NCBI RefSeq assembly: GCF_029433515.1
Contig: NZ_JAQTIG010000007.1
Coordinates: 1-64,000, forward strand
DNA: 64,000 nucleotides
Origin: Lactobacillus sp. ESL0679
GTDB lineage: Bacteria; Bacillota; Bacilli; Lactobacillales; Lactobacillaceae
Direction: 5' to 3'
The notes beneath the pieces were generated by a model. The model was given only the letters and a program-made list of their open reading frames with translations. It had not been told where the DNA came from and searched no databases. Position 1 is the stretch's first letter; each line of letters begins with the position of its first letter. The position numbers and the translations under genes are program-made. This document shows positions 60,266-64,000 of this stretch, piece by piece.

Positions 60266-61261
60266 ATGAGAACAATTTCTTCAGAAGTTGCTAAACATAT
60301 GACGAACTTGTCAACTGATGAGGGCGTAATTAGCGCCTTGGCGATTGACCAACGTGGTTCATTGAAAAAGATGTTGGCAGAAGCTGCCAACAAGCCAGCC
60401 GACGAAACAACAATTGTTGATTTTAAGAAGGCAATTTCAAGTGAATTAACACCTTATGCGTCATCAATTTTGACTGATCCAGAATATGGCTTACCTGCAA
60501 CCAAAGTTAGAGATAAGAATTGTGGGTTGCTTCTTTCTTATGAAAAGACCGGTTATGATACAACTGAGCCAGGTAGAATGCCAGACTTGATTGCTAATCA
60601 ATCAGGTTTACGGATTAAGAATGAAGGTGGCGATGCAATTAAGTTTTTGCTCTACTACGATCCAGATGAGGGCGAAGAAATTAACGATAAAAAGCAAGCC
60701 TTCGTTGAAAGAGTCGGTGCTGAAGCTAAAGCCAATGAATTACCATTGTTCTTGGAATTATTGACTTATGATGCAAATATTGCTGATGCTAAAGGCGCAG
60801 ATTTTGCTAAGGTAAAGGCCGACAAAGTTTTAAAGACTATGAAGGAATTTTCAGCACCAAAATATGGTGTAACAGTTTTGAAGGTGGAAATTCCATTCAA
60901 CATTAAGTTTGTTGAAGGCTTCAATGGTGATAACGAAGTTGTCTACACACAAGCTCAGGCTAAGGAATTGCTGAAGAAACAATCAGATATTACTGATTTG
61001 CCATATATCTTCTTGTCAGCTGGGGTAACATCAGAAGAATTCATCGCTGAAATCAAGATGGCTGAAGAAGCTGGGGCTGACTTTAATGGTGTTCTTTGTG
61101 GTCGTGCCACATGGAAGCCATCAATCAAGCCATTTGCTGCAGAGGGTGAAGAAGTCGGTAAGAAATGGCTGGCCACTCAAGGCAAAGAAAATATCGAAAA
61201 CTTGAACAAAGCATTAACAGGAGCAAAATCTTGGCGTGACAAGTTAACAGTAGAAAAATAA
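60266..61261 (+). CDS. lacD: tagatose 1,6-diphosphate aldolase
   Basis: Class I aldolase of 331 residues splitting tagatose-1,6-bisphosphate into DHAP and glyceraldehyde-3-phosphate. VISALAIDQRGSLKKML, then LTDPEYGLPA, and KYGVTVLKVEIPFN with the Schiff-base Lys region are all LacD. Strong AAAGGAG. It completes the pathway that starts at lacAB and agaS. Confidence 0.93.
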   Translation: MRTISSEVAKHMTNLSTDEGVISALAIDQRGSLKKMLAEAANKPADETTIVDFKKAISSELTPYASSILTDPEYGLPATKVRDKNCGLLLSYEKTGYDTTEPGRMPDLIANQSGLRIKNEGGDAIKFLLYYDPDEGEEINDKKQAFVERVGAEAKANELPLFLELLTYDANIADAKGADFAKVKADKVLKTMKEFSAPKYGVTVLKVEIPFNIKFVEGFNGDNEVVYTQAQAKELLKKQSDITDLPYIFLSAGVTSEEFIAEIKMAEEAGADFNGVLCGRATWKPSIKPFAAEGEEVGKKWLATQGKENIENLNKALTGAKSWRDKLTVEK

Positions 61262-61279
61262 AATAATTAACTTAAATTA

Positions 61280-61314
61280 AAACATTCTATGGCTAAAACA
61301 TAGAATGTTTTTTT
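61280..61314 (+). terminator. terminator after lacD
   Basis: AAACATTCTATG pairs with CATAGAATGTTT, then TTTT. Confidence 0.88.
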
Positions 61315-61388
61315 GTTTTAGTGTAAATTAGTATTAAATTATTTTTAATAATTAAGAAATATTTAATTTATTTATAAGGAGATATGGA

Positions 61389-62387
61389 ATGCTTAAAATT
61401 GTGGCTTATGGTGTTCGTGAAAACGAAGTGGCCTTTTTTGAAAAGTTAAACAAGTATCATTATGACTTGAAACTAGAACAGGAATTGTTGACTCATGATA
61501 ATGTGGCAACTGCTAAGGGTGCAGATGCCGTATTATTGCGCGCCAATTGTGTTGCCGATGCAGCAAACTTGGCTAAATTCAATGATTGGGGAATTAAGTA
61601 TGTTTTTACACGAACAGTTGGCTTTAATCATATTGATTTAAAAACCTGTGCCAAATATGGGATGAAGGTTGCGCGAGTTCCTGCATATTCACCTTATGCG
61701 GTTGCAGAACTGGCGTTAACACTGGGGATGATGCTGTTTCGCCATCTTGCACTAGCAACGACTAGTACAGACAAAGGTGATTTTCGCGTGTTACCCAGCA
61801 TGTTTTCTGGTGAAATCCATTCAGGAACTGTCGGAATTATTGGTACTGGGCGAATTGGTGCTACTGAAGCCAAACTTTATCATGGGTTCGGCACCAATGT
61901 CCTGGCCTATGATCCGTACCCGAGTGACTATGCGAAACAATTTGTAACGTTTGTTAGCCAAGATGAATTGCTCGCTAAGTCTGATATTGTTTCAATTCAT
62001 GTTCCATATTTCCCAGGGCAAAATGATAAGCTGATTAATGCCGCTTTTTTAAGTAAAATGAAGAAATCAGCAGTGCTAGTTAATACGGCAAGGACCCAGC
62101 TGGCAGATTATGATGCGATTATTGCTGCTGTCAAAAATGGGACAATTGCTGGCTTTGCCTCAGATGTCTTGCCCAATGAGGCTAAAGTGATGGGGCATAA
62201 CTTTCACGGTCAAATTACTGATTCACAAACTAAGCAATTGCAAGAACTTTATCCTAAGGTCTTGCTCACACCACATATTGGCTCTTATACCAGTCCGGCC
62301 CTGACTGATATGATTGCGGTCAGTTACGAGAACTTTCATCAGGTTTTATCAACTGGGCACACGGATAATGACGTTAAGTTAGAATAA
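61389..62387 (+). CDS. D-2-hydroxyacid dehydrogenase (D-lactate dehydrogenase-like)
   Basis: 332 residues, NAD-dependent. The NAD motif is GIIGTGRIG; catalytic Arg in VNTARTQL, Glu in the NEAK region and His in LTPHIGSY. The usual LDH sequence has VNVSR and EEK, so this is a paralogue closer to D-hydroxyisocaproate or other 2-oxoacid reductases. AAGGAGATATGG precedes the ATG. Monocistronic; no evident link to the sugar genes. Confidence 0.87.
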   Translation: MLKIVAYGVRENEVAFFEKLNKYHYDLKLEQELLTHDNVATAKGADAVLLRANCVADAANLAKFNDWGIKYVFTRTVGFNHIDLKTCAKYGMKVARVPAYSPYAVAELALTLGMMLFRHLALATTSTDKGDFRVLPSMFSGEIHSGTVGIIGTGRIGATEAKLYHGFGTNVLAYDPYPSDYAKQFVTFVSQDELLAKSDIVSIHVPYFPGQNDKLINAAFLSKMKKSAVLVNTARTQLADYDAIIAAVKNGTIAGFASDVLPNEAKVMGHNFHGQITDSQTKQLQELYPKVLLTPHIGSYTSPALTDMIAVSYENFHQVLSTGHTDNDVKLE

Positions 62388-62393
62388 TTATTA

Positions 62394-62430
62394 AAAAGCA
62401 CAGGTTTCTCAGCGAGAAGCTTGTGCTTTT
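62394..62430. terminator. bidirectional terminator
   Basis: AAAAGCACAGGTTTCT pairs with AGAAGCTTGTGCTTTT (two wobble pairs), between the dehydrogenase and the convergent regulator. Confidence 0.82.
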
Positions 62431-62466
62431 AGTGATTTGAAGTATATTTATTAACTTTATTAGAGA

Positions 62467-63228
62467 CTACTTACTTTTGTAAAAAGCGGTTCTAACTGAG
62501 TAAGCATCGCAAAATATGCGAGTCATTATTTGCAAAGGTAAACGAGAACGTACTTCATATTCTGGAAAATAATTAGTTTTAGATTTATAGCCAATAAATG
62601 ATAATGTAGAATATTTGAGAATTTTGCCATATTGGTTAGTGGTAAAAGTGATTATGGAAATGTCATGTTTATATAGCTTCTTTGCAGCTGTTAGAAGTTC
62701 CTCTGTTTCACCATTTAATGTAATGAAGATAACTAATGCATTAGTTTGAATCTTGTTGGCAATAGTTTTAATGATATTGGGGTCAGAATGGAATTCACAG
62801 TATTTACCAGTTAGTTGCAGTTTAACCATGATTTCACTGGCTATTGATTCAGATAAACCACGAGCAAAAATATATACTATTTTTGCTTGCTTAGTCAAAG
62901 AGATACTATCTTCAATTGTACTATAACTTAAATTATGCAATGTATTGTTCATTTCGATTTCATTTTTGGTGATTACGCTGCTGATTTTATCGTCAGCCTC
63001 ATTAAGGACACTAAAAGTCGAATTAGAATTGTTTTTTAATTTGAGAAATTCGCGATATGAAGTGTAACCACTATAGCCCATTTTTTGCATTGTACGAACA
63101 ATTGTTGCAGTAGATACATGAGCATATTGACTTAATTTAATAATGGACATATTAGCGATTTTACTGGGATTGTTTTCAACTATGTTCCATAAATGTAATT
63201 CAGTTGCACTTAGTTCTTTTGTTGGCAT
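62467..63228 (-). CDS. RpiR/MurR-family regulator
   Basis: 253 residues: HTH_6 (SKIANMSIIKLSQYAHVSTA-TIVRTMQKMGYSGY) and a SIS sugar-phosphate domain (KIVYIFARGLSESIASEIMV, TLNGETEELL). I start at 63228 (MPTKELSATE) because GAGGT lies seven bases before it; the frame from 63279 reaches into the promoter. Divergent from the PfkB kinase, which it likely controls. Confidence 0.88.
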   Translation of the reverse strand: MPTKELSATELHLWNIVENNPSKIANMSIIKLSQYAHVSTATIVRTMQKMGYSGYTSYREFLKLKNNSNSTFSVLNEADDKISSVITKNEIEMNNTLHNLSYSTIEDSISLTKQAKIVYIFARGLSESIASEIMVKLQLTGKYCEFHSDPNIIKTIANKIQTNALVIFITLNGETEELLTAAKKLYKHDISIITFTTNQYGKILKYSTLSFIGYKSKTNYFPEYEVRSRLPLQIMTRIFCDAYSVRTAFYKSK

Positions 63229-63264
63229 TGAAGTACCTCTTTTGTAAAATTTTTTGATTATTTT

Positions 63265-63278
63265 GGAAAGCGCAATCA
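63265..63278. promoter_or_regulatory. cre-like box in the divergent promoter region
   Basis: GGAAAGCGCAATCA differs at one position from the cre consensus. It lies between rpiR and the kinase, with TATAATAGATT near 63309 as the -10 of the kinase. Confidence 0.45.
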
Positions 63279-63343
63279 TTTAAGAAAAACGTTACACAAA
63301 ATTATCTATATAATAGATTAAAGGTAGAAAAAGGAGAATTCAT

Positions 63344-64000
63344 ATGATATATACAATAACTTTGAATCCTGCAATTGATTTAGTCATTGTAACTAAAAAA
63401 TTACAGCCAAAGGTTGTAAATCGTACTGAAAAGTTTGAATTACAACCTAATGGTAAAGGTGTCAACGTTTCATTTATTTTACAAAAGCTAGGAATAGAAA
63501 ATGTTGCAACTGGCATTGGTGGTGGCTTTACTTTAGATTATATAACTTCAGGCCTTGAGGAAAAAGGTATAGCGACAAAATTTTTGAAAGTTAAAGAACC
63601 AACTAGAGTTAATGTTTTTACTGATGTAATTGAAGAGAATACAGAATATAAAGAAGTTAATCCTGGACCTGATATTAATCAGAAAACGCAAACATCATTC
63701 TTAACGTATTTACAAAAAGTATTGAAACCAAATGATATGGTAGTTGTTTCGGGAAGTTTTTCTAAAGGAATTAAACCTGGATTTTTAGTTAAAATTGCAC
63801 AAATTGCACAAGAAAAGCAAGTCAGATTGGTGATTGACAGCAGTTATTTGGCAGTCCTGGATACATTAGATTATCATCCATTTTTACTAAAGCCGAATGA
63901 GGATGAGTTAGCAAGTTTCTTCAATTATCAAGGAAAGATGGATTCTAAAGTAATAATTGAGCTAGCAAGAAAACTAATTAATCGAGGTTGTCAAAATGTA
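63344..64000 (+). CDS. PfkB sugar kinase, 1-phosphofructokinase or tagatose-6-phosphate kinase, truncated by window end
   Basis: 219 codons are visible and the frame runs off the window; the usual length is about 305. MIYTITLNPAIDLVIVTKKL and LQPNGKGVNVSFILQKLG are the FruK/LacC start and GG motif, with TGIGGGFTLDYI and VVSGSF next. AAAGGAGAATT precedes the ATG. LacC is the missing step between AgaS/LacAB and LacD, and the window offers no other candidate; a FruK with a fructose PTS beyond the edge is equally possible. Confidence 0.85.
   Translation, partial: MIYTITLNPAIDLVIVTKKLQPKVVNRTEKFELQPNGKGVNVSFILQKLGIENVATGIGGGFTLDYITSGLEEKGIATKFLKVKEPTRVNVFTDVIEENTEYKEVNPGPDINQKTQTSFLTYLQKVLKPNDMVVVSGSFSKGIKPGFLVKIAQIAQEKQVRLVIDSSYLAVLDTLDYHPFLLKPNEDELASFFNYQGKMDSKVIIELARKLINRGCQNV

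Overview
The window is low-GC Gram-positive DNA that reads as a Lactobacillus sensu stricto chromosome; the species cannot be fixed from sequence alone. Grounds: strong AGGAGG ribosome sites, AT-rich codon use, Firmicute lipoboxes and CcpA-type cre boxes, DUF956/ManO behind a fused mannose EIIAB, a LacABCD tagatose pathway, and four complete PTS permeases (three of the mannose family).

Layout. 1-9089 is ordinary core: end of a 5S rRNA gene, tRNA-Asn, a mannose-type PTS operon with manO, two tandem amino acid permeases, a GNAT acetyltransferase, galE, a nitroreductase-family protein and tRNA-Thr(CGT). 9079-21360 is a 12.2 kb integrative element in the tRNA-Thr 3' end, bounded by a ~95 bp direct repeat. 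It carries a frameshifted type ISP-like restriction-modification gene, a membrane protein/TIR protein/zinc-ribbon cassette, a repressor-like gene, a DUF961-like protein, an FtsK-type coupling ATPase, an HUH Rep with a hairpin-rich origin-like region, an excisionase and a tyrosine integrase. 21361-28870 looks like a second, decayed element with efflux cargo (MarR, MFS, two ABC half-transporters, an S51 peptidase), a PBECR4-like gene and an orphan excisionase with no integrase. 28900-30060 holds two tandem type I toxin-antitoxin modules (one intact, one broken) and another 44-residue membrane peptide. 30108-36961 has orphan binding lipoproteins, an EIIC-like membrane protein and a GH31 enzyme.

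37213 to the end is a sugar-catabolic region: DeoR-lacAB; an IclR-controlled glycosaminoglycan locus (GH88 hydrolase, mannose-family PTS, YajC-like protein, heparinase II/III-like lyase, secreted beta-helix protein, KduI, KduD, discoidin-like protein); a galactitol-type PTS; a GntR-agaS-PTS (N-acetyl)galactosamine locus with an unassigned hydrolase; lacD; a 2-hydroxyacid dehydrogenase; and an RpiR regulator divergent from a PfkB kinase that runs off the end. Read together, uronate sugars would go through KduI/KduD, and galactosamine through AgaS, a tagatose-6-phosphate kinase and LacD. KDG kinase, KDG aldolase and NagA are not in the window.

The most interesting signal is a family of small structured RNAs (about 9177, 21361, 21461, 21556 and 28785). 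Each has a 5' hairpin, a purine-rich single-stranded linker and a GC terminator hairpin. The linker of the element's own copy is perfectly complementary over 16 nt to the leader hairpin that hides the integrase ribosome site. The linkers of two other copies pair, with one bulge, with the matching hairpin behind the orphan excisionase. This suggests cognate RNA switches that control integrases of elements at this hotspot.
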